This document shows, one piece after another, positions 11,030-23,569 of a stretch of 64,000 nucleotides of DNA (positions within the stretch are counted from its first letter, which is position 1; the number at the start of each line of letters is the position of its first letter). Below the pieces are notes generated by a model, which was not told the origin of the DNA, searched no databases, and saw only the letters and a list, made by a program, of their open reading frames with translations. The stretch comes from Combretum micranthum (taxonomy: Eukaryota; Streptophyta; Magnoliopsida; Myrtales; Combretaceae): positions 434,001 through 498,000 of the forward strand of contig JAMXBD010000640.1 in the NCBI GenBank assembly GCA_024138025.1. Reading direction: 5' to 3'. Position numbers and translations under genes: made by a program.

Positions 11030-12421
11030 GATTTAGAGTGTCAAAAGATCATCTCACACAAGGAAAGTTTGAAGAGTTTCATGTGAATGGAGAAGGAGTC
11101 CTAAGGATAAATAATATATTATGTGTGCTAAATGATATAGCTTTAAGGAAAGAAATTATGCATGAGGCACATTTCTCAAGGTATATAGTTCATTCAGGTG
11201 AAACTAAGACCTATCAAGAGCTTAAAAGTGTATATTGGTAGAATGGAATGAAGAGGGATATAATAGTTTTTGTCACTCAATGCAAAATCTAGCAAAGGGT
11301 GAAGGCTGAACATCAAAGACCAGGTGGGTTGTTGCAACCTTTACCTATCCTCGAATGGAAGTAGAATCATGCATTGATGGACTTTTTAAGTTCTTTACCA
11401 AATGAGTGCAGGATATGATAGAATATAGGTAGTTGTAGATCAGCTCAATAAATCTGCTCATTTTCTATCCATCAATATGACTTATCCCTTGGAAAAGTTG
11501 GAACAAATATACATCAAAGAGATCATTAGATTGCATGGTATGCCATAGGGATTGTTTCAGATTAGGACCTAAGGTCTGTTTCAAAGTTTTGGGTTAGTTT
11601 ATAAAGAGGCATGGGAACTTAGCTAAAGTTTAGCACTGCATATCATCATCAAACAAATGGACGAATAGAAAGAACAATACAAACTTTGGAGGATATGCAA
11701 AGAGCATGTATGCTAGAGTTTAAAGGAAGTTAAGCTTAACACTTGCTACTGGTGTAGTTTGCATACAATAATAGCTTTCATCCTAGCATTAGAATGTCAC
11801 CATATGAGGCTTTGTATAGACAAAAGAGTAGGTCACCTCTGTTTAGGATAATTTGGAATGAGTATCCATTGGACCTAAACTAGTGCAAGAGACAATTGAT
11901 ATAGTGGCAATAATCAAAGAAAGAATTGAAGAGGCACGAGATCAGCAAAAGAGTTAGGCAGATATAAAACAAAGGGAGCTTGAGTTTAAAATAAGAGACC
12001 ATGTGTATCTTAAGATCAGACCTATCAAAAGTTTGTATAAAGAATAGTTGTAAGGGAAGTTAAGCCCCAGATACGTTGGACCTTTTGAGATCTTAGAAAG
12101 AGTCAGAAATTTGGTGTATCAATTGGCACTTCCACCCAACCTTCCAATGTACACAATGTCTTCCACATGTTAGTTTTGCAAAAATATGTACCTAATCCTG
12201 ATAAGATGATTAAGCTGGAGCCTATCCCACTCAAGGAAAACTTGACATATGAAAAACATCCAGTATGAATCTTGGATTCTAAAGAGCAGACTCTTTGGAA
12301 CAAGAAGATTAGATTTTTTAAAGTGTTGTAGGTTCTACAAACTAAGGAGGTTACATGGGCATCTGAAGAAAACATCAGAAAAGTTTATCCGCAATTGTTT
12401 GTTAAACCACGTACATCTTAA
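11030..12421 (+). pseudogene. Integrase and chromodomain-like end of the Tekay-type element
   Basis: Integrase inserts the cDNA into the genome. The N-terminal HHCC zinc site is seen at 11155-11300 (HEAHFSRYIVHSG, then a Cys pair with a TAG between). In the core, all three catalytic acids can be placed: the Asp in LMDFLSSLP near 11375, the Asp before the TAG near 11555, and the Glu in NGRIERTIQTLED near 11665. After the core come a G-Y/P-F-like segment (RYVGPFEILE near 12070) and a C-terminal stretch ending KEVTWASEENIRKVYPQLF at 12345-12400. The last has the TWE..E..R..YP spacing of chromodomains, which steer chromoviruses to heterochromatin. The stop at 12419-12421 ends pol. Several in-frame stops lie upstream. 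Confidence 0.87.
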
Positions 12422-12440
12422 GCTTTGAGGACAAAGCTTC

Positions 12441-12457
12441 TTTTAAGGGGAAGAGGA
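12441..12457 (+). other. Polypurine tract of the Tekay-type element
   Basis: ttttaaggggaagagga lies directly before the 3' LTR start (tataatcatt). It is the plus-strand primer site, at the expected distance of 20 bases after the pol stop. Confidence 0.85.
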
Positions 12458-15400
12458 TATAATCATTAGGTTTTTGTCATAGTATGAGTTAAAAAATTTA
12501 AAGAATTAAAATCTTTAATGCTTTAGTTAAGTAAAAAACAGTTCAAAAATAATTTACGAGAAAACAAGACACTAGATAATAATTTCAAATTTGCTTTCAT
12601 AAGTTTTGAAGCCTAAATCTCATCCTTAATTTTGGTGTCCTTAAATAATAAATATTTTGGTAGTATATAAATTAATGTTCATCATATATCATAATCTATT
12701 TGTTTTATATACATTAAAGGTTTTTATCTTCATTTCTTATAATTGAATCTTTTTCTAAAATTACCAGATATTTTGTTACAAGTTGTTCACCATAAATTTC
12801 AAAGCATGGGTAAACTGTCCTTCTTTTAATAAAGTTTCTTTCATTAATGTTGAAGTGACAATTCCTAATTAAACCATACTTACTTTCTTTTACATATAAG
12901 AAAAGCAATAGGAGATTTGAAAGTTTACACCAACTAAACATCATTGTTTTTGGGAAACATACATAATATTTTGGAGATCTACTTTTCTAACATAATTTTT
13001 GTTATGCACCTAAAATCGTTTCTTCAAATTTTCACATTGCTAACTCAAAAAACCCAAGATATCATTTACAAGCTTTACACCTAGTGCTTTGAAAAGGAGG
13101 AAGTGACGTAATCTTGAAAGGCACAATAGGTAACTTTGTTTACTTTATTTTAAAAGTAACAAGAAGTATCTTTATCAAATACACTAGTACATGTGCACAT
13201 TTTATCGTTCACATGTGAAACATTGTTTTTAACAAATGTTATAAATAATTAAAAAAAACTAAGATCAAGCGTAGTTTGCTAAGGAATGATAAAAATATAT
13301 AAAAGCCTACTTCATGAGTTTGTTTAGGTTAGAATTGTAATATGTTTATTAGAAGCTTATGAACAGAACTAACTTAGCTTAGTTAAATAGAGAATAACAG
13401 AACATGCAATGTAATAACGTAAAACTACCTTAAAACTGAAGGTCGAATATAGGGTTAAGAATAAGAAGATAAAGTCTCGTATTAGATTAGTGAGTTATAT
13501 AAACTTGTTATGATAAGTTATTTTTGTATGTGTTTTGGTACAAGTATCTATTGAGGAAAGGGTTAGTAGTGGGATGGAGTAAGTTCGATTGTTTTTTTGT
13601 AAGTGTGTTGGAGATCACGACCTAGTTTTTCCCTTGAGTTAGAACAATGGGAGACTTTGAGTAAGAATCGAGGGGTGTAAGTTAACACTCAGTGTTAGTG
13701 ACGGCCCAAAGTCGAGGCCTCAACGTACCCCACGATTGAAGCTAAGGGAAGTCACGGCTAAGAAAAAAATTTAAAGTTCGAGCAAAGCCCTAGTCATAAC
13801 CCAAAACCGAGCCCTTAACTTGACCCACAACTGAAGCTATGGGCTTTTTGGACGCCCTTAACTCCCAATTTGTTAAGGCATGAGCCTAGTTTTGAGTAGC
13901 AATGCACCCCACGACCCTTCCTAAGTGACATGTTACCTAACCTAAGTAGTAAACAATGGAGAAGAACGTACGTTAAGAACTTTATAATGAGAATCTAAGA
14001 CACGTAAGCTCTGATAAGAGTAATTTCTCAATTATATGTATAGTTATGAATGCTTATTGTTCTATAGAAACTTTCAACCAAGATCTAAAGTTTCTAATAG
14101 ACTACTATGATCTCTAAGTAGGATTCATAGGTGAGTAACTTGAATCTTATCATGTTATTGTGCTTGTAATATAGATGTACTTGTCTCTACATGAACGTAA
14201 TTGGTTTTGTGTGGGGATGGGAATGACGTATGTTGTATGGTGTTTGGATAAGTGATAAGCTTTAATACTAGAAGTGTAACCAATTTCCTGTTATTGTGGT
14301 GTAATGTATATTGATGTTTGTTTGACCATTGTTTGGTCACTAATAACATGGTCTAAGTCTTATCTAACCCTTAATCTAAAATGGACATGCATTACATGAT
14401 AGCATACTATATTAGCATGGTACCCACGTCACGTATTGATATTTCGATTCTATGGCAATGCCTTGTCACGTTAGCGAATTTAGTGGGGTTATCATATGGT
14501 TGTTAGCCCCATGGAAACTAAGCAGGCACCAAAGGATGTCTCCTGAGTTGGTGTTAGCTTTTAAGGTGTTGATATTTAGGTTTGTTGAGGTTCTAAAGTG
14601 AAGTTGAGACTATGTTGCATATGTATATAAGCATATATATATATATAATATTAAGTAAATTTGGAAAACTTCTCCTTCTTTATTTCGCAATCTTTCCTAG
14701 GGGTAGACTACTTGAACTAGTCTTTCAACCCCCAAGAAATGACATAAATCTTCATTGGTTTGGATTCTGATCATCCAAACTGTGCATTTCATATGTTGAG
14801 TGTGGCATCGCATATGGTTGAAACTAAAACTTATCTGGCATTTGTTTGTTGTGTGGTCTGATCATGCTATCTCACTGAGTTGTAATGTGCTCACACTCCT
14901 AAAAACTTTATGTGCTTACAGGGATCTCTAGAGTTGATCCATGCTTGAGGTGAAGGGATGTAGTAGACTTTAAGGGAGAACTAGGGCTTGAGTGAGTGTT
15001 GAAGAGAGTTTCTTTTGTATAGAAATATCTTATGCTTGTTTCCTATAAGTTTGTAAGACCATTTGGGAGCTTAACCTGTAAACCCCCAAATTTTTCGAGA
15101 ATGGTTTTGGAATACCGAATCGAAACCCTAAAGACTGACCCAAGTTGAAACCGAACCTTAAACAATTTCGATCACGGGATTTCATAAGAGAAGATTCATT
15201 AATCATTCGGCACAAAATCCAATCATGAGACAGCCTATCTAGCCGATCCCTGATGTAAACCCCTTAATTTTTAGGGTAAAGTTAGATTAAACCCTAACCC
15301 TAGTCAAACCAAAGTTTCAAAAGTCAATAAAGATCAAGACAATCAAACAATTTCAACTCAGCAATCCCGCGCCCTCAAACCCTAGAAAATGAAATTGAGT

Positions 15401-15957
15401 TAATGGCTTATAAGAGTTCGTAATAATATAGGGTAGTATAAAAATATTAGATTCGTGAATTTCGAGTGTCCTTTGGACTCAAACGGGATCAATTCTTGAA
15501 AAGCATGTCTCGGAACTCAGAATAATAAAAATATTCCAATAACACCAAAAGACGCATAATTAAACAAGGATTTCAAAAATATCACTTTTAGAATTTTTCG
15601 ATAACTAAAAATATCAGATATAGCTTGTTTACACGTATTTTTATTACTACCGGTATTTTATTTATCTAGTCTACTATTCATAGTACTATTTCTACTATTT
15701 ATTACTATTTCACTATCTCTACTTTTTCTTACACCTATTTCTTACTACCTATACACCTATTTCTTATACTTTTACATTTCCAATACAACTTTATTCACAT
15801 TAAACCTTACACATTATACTTTTCTTTACAAAAATTACAAAACAAACAAAATATCCTCCCTATCTCTCTCCCTTCATGCGCCGACCATCTCTCTCTCTTC
15901 CTCTATATTATTTCTTTTTCAATATATTTTTTACATCTAAATTCCACTCCAAAATTC

Positions 15958-15965
15958 TATAAATA
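15958..15965 (+). promoter_or_regulatory. TATA box of solo LTR copy 1
   Basis: TATAAATA preceded by a C/T-rich stretch and followed by a C/T/A-rich leader of about 175 bases that ends at CCTTAG|GTAAAAAT (GT at 16143). Copies 2 and 3 have the same arrangement. Confidence 0.7.
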
Positions 15966-16459
15966 CCCCATTCCTCATTCATTCTTTCACACATTCATTC
16001 TAGATAACAAAACTCTACCAAAAATTCCTCTCAAAACCTCTCTCCAACAATCCCCTCTCAAAACACTCTCTACCATCCACTACTTTTCAAGAAAAATAAC
16101 AAAACCTATTCATCTCTGTTCAAATCCTCCATTAAACCTTAGGTAAAAATCCTAACTATATTCTTTATCATGTTCATACAACCTAGCATGAGCTTAGTGT
16201 ATGTTTCTTAGACTCATGAGAGTTAAAGAAGCAACAATATGTTCATGTTCCTATTTTACATTATGTTATTATGTTGTTGTTATTATTATTTGCTCTAATC
16301 TAACTTCTATATAGAATTATGTATATTATGTATATATATTTCTTTAGAGCATATAAGCTCACTTGTTATTTATTTATTTTCATGCTTTGTAATTTATTTA
16401 TTTCATGCAATTTATTAAAACTAGTCTTTCTAGTCTTGGACTTGTTCATATCAAGTCAA

Positions 16460-16493
16460 AACAATTTTCTTTTCTTTTCTTTTCTTTTCTTTT
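16460..16493 (+). repeat. (TTTTC)n microsatellite in solo LTR copy 1
   Basis: About six units of tttct/ttttc. The corresponding place in copy 3 (60753-60778) holds an (AAAAT)n tract on the opposite strand, so this is a length-variable spot of the LTR. Confidence 0.7.
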
Positions 16494-19397
16494 GGGACTA
16501 GTCTATTCTTAGTCTCTGGTTGCCTTGATGAAGCTAAGGCTCCCAATACATGATCGAGATACCATGATGAAGCTAAGGTTCCCAATGCTTAACCTTATTT
16601 TCATTACTTTATTTGCTTATGAGTATTTCTTTCTATCTTATTATGCATTACCCTTACTTTTACATTGCTACATAATCATATTCATACATGATTAGAATGT
16701 TGTTTTCTTAAATAAAAATAAAAATGGGTTCTTTCTTAAACAAAGGAAAAGTGAACTAGATTTCTTAACAAATGATTTTTCAACAAAAAAGTCTAAGCAT
16801 TGTTTTTAATAAATTCTTTTCAAAAGCTTAAGTAAGTTAATCATAAGTTTTAAAGTATTAGTACCCAAGATTTCTTCAAATGAAGGAACTTATTTCTTTT
16901 ATAAATCAAAACTAAATACTCCATAAGGATAGAATTTTTAGCATTGAACTTAAGATTTTAACTTAACCATATCTTTTATAAGACTTAAATAGGTTCACTA
17001 TAAACTTTGAAAATCATATACTAAGAAAGTTTCTTCAAAACTTAAATTTTATATTGTTATTCTCTTTTCAAAATTAAAATGAAATTTTGCTAAGTTCTAA
17101 TGTTAACAATTCTTTATTAAGAAAGCTTTTCTTATAAACTTGTCTAAAGGAATTATTCTACCACTTGACAAATATTAAGAATAAAACAAGTTTTTCAAAC
17201 TAACGTAAAATCAACTCACTATTTTGGAAACCAACTTAGAAAAATAAAATTTGCCAAGAAAGTACAGTTTTAAAGATACATTTATTTTCTAAAGAAGAAA
17301 AAGGATATAAAAATAAGAGAGAAACATACATTTAACACAACTCCAAATATTTGACCACACCAACAACTTAAGGAAATTTTTGAAAAACCTATTTTTCAAT
17401 CACTAGAAATAAAATTAGTAGATAACTTAAAGAACCAAATTTTTGGAATGAATTTACTTTTGAAAATTGGGAAAATGAAATCATAATAGGAAAACACTCA
17501 CTCATAACAACTCAAATATATTTTAGTTTTCCTTCTAACAATTCGAAAAAGAGAAGTTTTCAAAAGTTTTATATTTTAAAACCATTAAAGACAGATTGCT
17601 TATGAAATATCAATATTGAGACAATACTACAAAAATCATGCATACATATGAGTAAATATATGTTCAAAGGATTTTTCAACTATATAAATGTCCATATATT
17701 TTGCTTAAAGATTTTTTAGTAAAGAAAAGTTTGGAAAAATCATATTTTGTGAACTATAAATTCGTAACTATTCTGTACCGTAGTAGTTTGCAACCAAATG
17801 GCTTTTTATAAAAGAAAAACCTTAGAAAATGGATATATCTTTTCGAGTAGGTAGAAAATGGTATATCATATGCGGAATTCCGAGTTAAAATGATCAAGTT
17901 ATGACCATTTTAAGTTGGAATTACCCTCTATACGAATTTTAATGATCTTATGACATAGTTTTTGATAAGTACCATAGAATCAACAAGAAATACTCATTAT
18001 GGGTATTCTTCTTAATTAGGTGATCTTGAGGAGGAGTGTTCATACCTTGAAGATTATTTCAATTAGTAAAAATACCGATCGACTCATCCATAAAAAAGAA
18101 GTGTCCTCATAGTCGAGTGAGTTTATTTCCTACCTTTTACGTACTTGGCTGTGCTTGTAGCTAGAGGCAGTAGAAGTAGGAAATGATGAAAATGAATAAT
18201 ATATGATAATATTGGTTGCAAGAATGCTAGGTATACCAATACATGAATCGTTGTTAATTAACTTATGTTTTACTATTATTATGTTGGAGTGTGTGTAAAT
18301 TTTGTGATCACCTTTAAATTACTCTAATAATATATTATGATTTATATTAATTGATTCATGCATATTACGTAGTTAGTTTCATCTCATGAGCTACTGTACT
18401 TGATAGGACAAGAGTATAGTAGTCGGGTTTGCAGGAGCCATAAATTTGCAAGATGGGCGAATAGGAGCTTGAAAGAACTATTTCAAGATGGGCGAGTAGG
18501 AGCCTGAAATAAACTACATAAGTTGGATTTTAAATATGGGTTTTAAGGAGTCTGAAACACCTAACCCTGAATGGAGGGGTAAATTCATTCAAACATATGA
18601 TTTCTGATAGATCATATGTATTGCTTAATGCATTCATATGCTTGTTTAATAACTTGTTTGAAATTATTTATACAAGTACATTGATTCAGGAATATTCTTA
18701 CTAAGCTAGTTATGCTTATGCTCCGATAGACTTTTGTTGTATCAGGACCAATACCTTTATGCCCGAGGACTTCATATACTCGAGTCGGATTATGTTTTGG
18801 GGAGCTTCTGGAATCTTTTGAAGATCTTAGACTAAATATCCTTTAATAGCTTTTGGTGTTAGTATTGTTTCCTTATGTGAAAAACTAAGACGATATTATG
18901 ATTGTTTGGAGATTTATAGGGGAAAAGCCCCTAAGATAATGTAAGGATTATATTCTTATAATGTTGAAATGAGATGGTTATCTAGAATTCTTGTATGATG
19001 TATTTACTATCTTGAACTGTACATCCCATCGATGTCTCCTATTGTTGTGATAGAGGTTTACATATGGTGTTGAAACTTTTGCATGACTTCGGGAAGTCAT
19101 TCTTAAGTTTTAATCCCGCATATGGTGGACTGCCACGTTTAGGGTACCCTTTGGGACGTGACATAACCCAAGTTATATATAAAAGTCGTCTTATATGGAA
19201 CTTATATGTATAAAAAATTTCTTATCTTGACAACCTCACAATCCCATTTAAATGTTCACTCCATAGAGTGTCCTACTAGTTTGATGCTCATAGAATTTTC
19301 TTAAAAGGCCCTAGTTGGCCTATTTAAATATGATGATTTCTAATTTGTTGCAAAAAGGAGCATCAATACTGCTAGGGTGCCATGTTGGGGTATGATA

Positions 19398-20752
19398 ACT
19401 TCACTAAAGATGAACTTTCTTTTTACGCAGTCTTAGTCCATTCCTGACATGAGTTATTCCTACATAGAACTATATGGGTATGAACTAAATCATAGCTTAG
19501 CGAATAACAAGACCAGACACATATTAAATAATTGCCAAATAAGTATTATTAACATACATATGCAATGCAACACTCAGTCGTATGACATGCACAGTTTGGA
19601 TGACCAGAATCTAAACCAATGAAGATTTATTCCCTTTCTTGGGGATTAAAGGACTAGCTCAAGTAATTCCCATCTAAGAGAGACTAAGAACTAAGGAAAG
19701 AGAAAATCCTTTTCAAACTTATTTCTTATTTTTATATATACATATGCAAAATATAACCTCAACTTCACCTTATAACCTCAAAAACTCCATAAGTATTAAT
19801 ATCTTACAACCAAGTCCAACTAAGTCAACATCCTTCGATGCTTACTTAGTTCTTATGGGCCAACAACCTTATGGTAACCTTAACTAGATTGTTGGACTCG
19901 CCAAAACATTACCATAGAATTGGAATGTTAACAAGTGAAGTGAATACCCTGCTAATGAAAGTATGTTGTCATGCAATGCATGTTTGTTTAATTAAATAAC
20001 CAAATAGTATTAGGTTCGATTATTAAAGCAATTATTTCATAATAGATACTCCTCAACAACAACAACTCAATTATTACAAGCAATGTGTGGTCACTTTTGC
20101 TTTAATAATTTATCAACCAAACAATCATCAAACACTAAACAACTACCTAATCCCCCACACACATCTAGTTATACCTATTTTATTAAATGTGCAACTACAT
20201 TACAAATACAAACAAGATGATAAGGTCAAAGTTACCCAGCTGTTATTCTGGCAGGCTAAACCATAGCAACTTCTAAGAAATCCAAGGATTATTCTACTCT
20301 TCATATGAAAAAGAAATGATACACTTATTACTTTTCTTAGTATATATTCTATCAAATTTTAGTATACAAACCCATTTTTAGTTCATTATTCTACACTTGA
20401 TTGAAAGAAAGACTTATATTAAAAACTTATTTGATCAAACACTAAATAAGAACTCTATCATGGTTGTGAAAATTATCCTGCCAAGATACAAATAGTTCTC
20501 CATTGTCTGTCAAATATTTCTTTTCTTTTATTTATAATCTTTTATTATAAAACATCATTCTTCTTTATTACTCGTTTAAGTATTTTAATGAATTATCAAC
20601 TTACATGAAAAACTCACTTTAGCAAACATACATTTGAAACAACATATTCTCTTTATTATTTATGGTCTAACCTATCATATTACAATTATATTATCTCTAA
20701 ACTATTTACAATTTTTAAGTCTATTTTAATTTAATTTAGCCAAATTGCTTAA
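19398..20752 (-). repeat. Old antisense LTR related to the Tekay LTR, 3' part
   Basis: Read on the - strand this aligns, with heavy divergence, to Tekay LTR positions of about 6040-7000. Shared blocks include atgcacagtttggatga (complement of the LTR's catccaaactgtgcat), the region around ccccaagaaagggaa, and gggtaac..tgaccttatcat. It shows that the Tekay element jumped into an older, related LTR in the opposite orientation. It continues across the solo LTR at 20753-24186 into 24187-26230. No coding sequence is present. Confidence 0.65.
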
Positions 20753-23447
20753 TGTTACACCCCAAAAGGGTATCTTAAACGTAACAGTCCGCCACATGCC
20801 ATATAAGACTCTTGAATTACTATCCGAGTCCTTCGGGAGTCTTGTATAGATGTAAGGCGCCCCTTTACGACAATAGAATACTCTATTCAATGGAGTTAAG
20901 AAGTTTAATGCGGCATTCCGTAGCCTTAGATAATAAATCAAACACATACATAAAGTTACAAAGTCTAAGGGGCATTCCCCTGCAAAAAAATATTAAAGGT
21001 CCATTACAGTCATCCAGAGTCTTTTCGGTTTCCTATAGAAGTCTAAACAAAACCGAATACAACTTCTAAAGGAAACGCCTAGCTCATGTACCTGAGCTGT
21101 AGCCTGCCTTGGCCTAAGTCAAATGAACTCGTGCTGTAACAAGTAAAAACTATAGAGGCGTAAGCTACACTAGCTTAGTGAATGAAAACTTTCATATCGC
21201 AATTAAAACATAACATTCAAGCAAGTGATTAATCAATCAAGTGTAATGCATCAAACACGTGAATTCAACAAACATATGACCAGCCGGAAATCATATGTGG
21301 ATGGACTTGCGCCCTCCATCCCGGGTTAGCAGATTAATGAATCCTGCAGTACGACGCTGTTTAGGCTCACGGTCAACCAACTCATATATTCGTTTTATGG
21401 ATCACGATTAACCAACATATTCGTTTTATGGATCATAAAAAACCAATAAATGCTAATGCTTCATCCCCATCGTGATATGAATGAGTTCAAGTTTATCTTT
21501 GATGTCTAATAATCAGTTAAACCAATTCTTTTAAGTGATCAAGCAATACCCGCAGACAATCATTTCTAACTTCTATACAAACAACGGGTTATCACCCGAC
21601 TTCGATATTCTTTAAATTCAACTTCACCTAACAACAGCAGACAAATATAATTCCCAAATAACCCCATCGTGCATATTCATTTTTATCTTTACTTAGCAAC
21701 TAGTGCATCTATCATTACACTTACAAGCAATAATTGAAATTGGAAGTGTTACTCACTCAGCCATGGTACGCCGGTCTCTTAGTAGTAATAATCGGTGGTA
21801 TGGACTCGTCGGTCTCGGGATCACCTACCAAATAAGAATACCCTAATGAGAGCTTCATCACTTAACTAATTCAAACTATGTATCAAAACTAAACAAAATC
21901 GTGATTTTCGCTATTTGTGGTAGTTCCGACTTAAAACGGCCATAACTTGATCATTTTAACTCGGAATTTCGCAAATTTTATATTGATTTCTATCTACTTC
22001 AAAAGATATATCTATTTCTAATATTATTATCAAGTTTTGAAAACATTTAGATCAGGGAACAGAGGGATCTGATCTGATCTGTAACCTTTTTCATTTCCGA
22101 AAAATTGTTTTGCACTTGATCAAAATGTATCTAGTTGATGATTCATGTGTATATAAAATATGAATGAGTTCCTAACATGAATGACATGTGATGAGTCCAA
22201 TATATGCATGATCTAGATGATTTTTTACAATGAAAATTTTGAGAACTCCTAAATCTTACAAGACTCTAACAACAACTACTTCTTGAAAATCCAATTTTCC
22301 AAATTTGGCATCTCATTAGTGTTTCGGGATTTCATTCTTAGAATTTCCTTGTTACCTAAATAAAAATGAGTCTTCATCATCTATATTATCCAAGACCTTC
22401 ATTTCCACATAAAAACTTACATTTTTCACTTTGCAAGAATGTTTTTAAATAGGCTTTTCACAAAAATCCGAATTTTGGAAAAATCCATTTTTTGCATGTT
22501 TCCTTTGAGAAAACTTGTATAATGCATCAAAATTTAAGGCTTTACTATATCCATTACCCAAGGACTTCATTTAACACATAAAACATTCATTTTGAGGTTA
22601 ATACTAGGTGTTTACATAGGCATCATCTAAAGTTACGAATTTTACAAGTTGAACACTAACTCAAAATTTTTCATCTTAATTCCACTACTTGTTTAACACA
22701 TTACTCATATCCAAACTCTTTTTAACTTATAAAAATCATTACTTAATGATACCTATTGCTTATACCCTTCATTTTTCATATAAAATATGAGTTTCAAAGT
22801 GGTTACAAGGGTTTTTAAAATAGGTCTTGAAAATCATACGAATTTTCCTTTGAACATTTCTAACAAAAACCTCTTCTTTTCAAGTTCCTTGTCTTATCTT
22901 CATAAAGATCTACCAACTATCACATTTATATATACAAGACTAAGCCTTTATGAACATTAATGCATGAAAACACAAAATATCCATATGAACATGAATGTCA
23001 AGAAAAATATGAGTGTCTAAATGCTAGATCTACTACTTATAGTGCATGAAAATGAGTTTAAAGACATGAACATATATTTTTCATGCAAGATGTCTACTTT
23101 TATATGCATGAACATAATAATACTTCAACAAAAACTCATTAAACACAAAATTTACTCTTGTGATGGCTTGATATTCATGTATTAGTGTTTTCTTATTGCT
23201 AGCATTTGCTCATGGGGACTTAAAGTGAAAACACACAAATAGTCTTGCCATTACAAGATTATGTAGTAATAAAGCTTGAAAATATCACCTAAGGAAAGAT
23301 TTGAAAGAAATGGAGAAGAAATGAACTTTTGTGTGTGTGTTGTTGTGTGAGGGAGGGAGTGTCACAACAAGGAGAGGGAAAGAAGAGAGAGTTTTTCCAC
23401 TTTGTAAAATTTGAAAGAGTAAAAATGAAAAGAAGAATGAAAATGAG

Positions 23448-23455
23448 TTTATATA
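23448..23455 (-). promoter_or_regulatory. TATA box of solo LTR copy 2
   Basis: TATATAAA on the - strand, with a C/T-rich leader of about 160 bases ending CCTTAG|GTGATA (GT at 23288-23287). The position and spacing agree with copies 1 and 3. Confidence 0.6.
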
Positions 23456-23520
23456 TTAAGTATATTAGGTTTGTTTGTATTAAAAGAGGAAAAATAAAAC
23501 AAATAAGGGGGAAATGAGGT

Positions 23521-23522
<2 letters not shown>

Positions 23523-23567
<45 letters not shown>
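23523..23567. repeat. 45-base G homopolymer
   Basis: An uninterrupted run of 45 G on the + strand inside solo LTR copy 2. The equivalent place in copy 3 (around 61345-61360) has ordinary sequence. It is either a genuine slippage expansion or an assembly or base-calling artefact. The proline-rich open frame over it (23579-23289) is produced by the run and is not a gene. Confidence 0.9.

Positions 23568-23569
<2 letters not shown>

Larger units (their letters stand above)
15077..19163 (+). mobile_element. Solo LTR, copy 1 of a 3.4-4.1-kb LTR family
   Basis: The ends are TGTAAACCCCCAAATT...TTGGGACGTGACA, flanked by perfect 5-bp target duplications taacc (15072-15076 and 19164-19168). It lies inside the 3' LTR of the Tekay element, whose sequence continues directly on both sides. 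No gag or pol domain is found inside, and there is no internal repeat that would divide it into two LTRs, so it is read as one LTR left by recombination. It is about 650 bp longer than the two other copies (20753-24186 and 58541-61981). Part of the excess is a duplicated tgatgaagctaagg segment near 16527-16590. The superfamily is probably Ty3/gypsy, judged from the TGTAA...TGACA ends only. Confidence 0.88.
4481..19397 (+). mobile_element. Ty3/gypsy retrotransposon, Tekay/Del-type chromovirus
   Basis: A full-length but dead element. In order it has a 5' LTR, a primer site for initiator Met-tRNA, gag with zinc knuckles, aspartic protease, RT, RNase H, integrase, a chromodomain-like end, a polypurine tract and a 3' LTR. 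RNase H before integrase is the Ty3/gypsy order. The C-terminal segment after integrase is what defines chromoviruses, and the long LTRs fit the Tekay clade. Target duplications are acatc (4476-4480) and acttc (19398-19402), with one mismatch. The 3' LTR holds a nested solo LTR of 4087 bp; without it the two LTRs are 2829 and about 2848 bp. All frames carry stops and shifts, so no protein can be made from this copy. Confidence 0.93.
12458..19397 (+). repeat. 3' LTR of the Tekay-type element (interrupted)
   Basis: Homologous to 4481-7309. It is uninterrupted to 15076, then broken by the solo LTR at 15077-19163, and resumes with taacccaagttatat to the end at GTATGATA. Small indels and many substitutions separate the two LTRs. 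The insertion is therefore not recent. Confidence 0.9.

Noticed and set aside
20726..21069. Pair of overlapping frames at the end of solo LTR copy 2
   Set aside because: They lie on opposite strands in the U5-like end of an LTR, are short, and copies 1 and 3 do not keep them.
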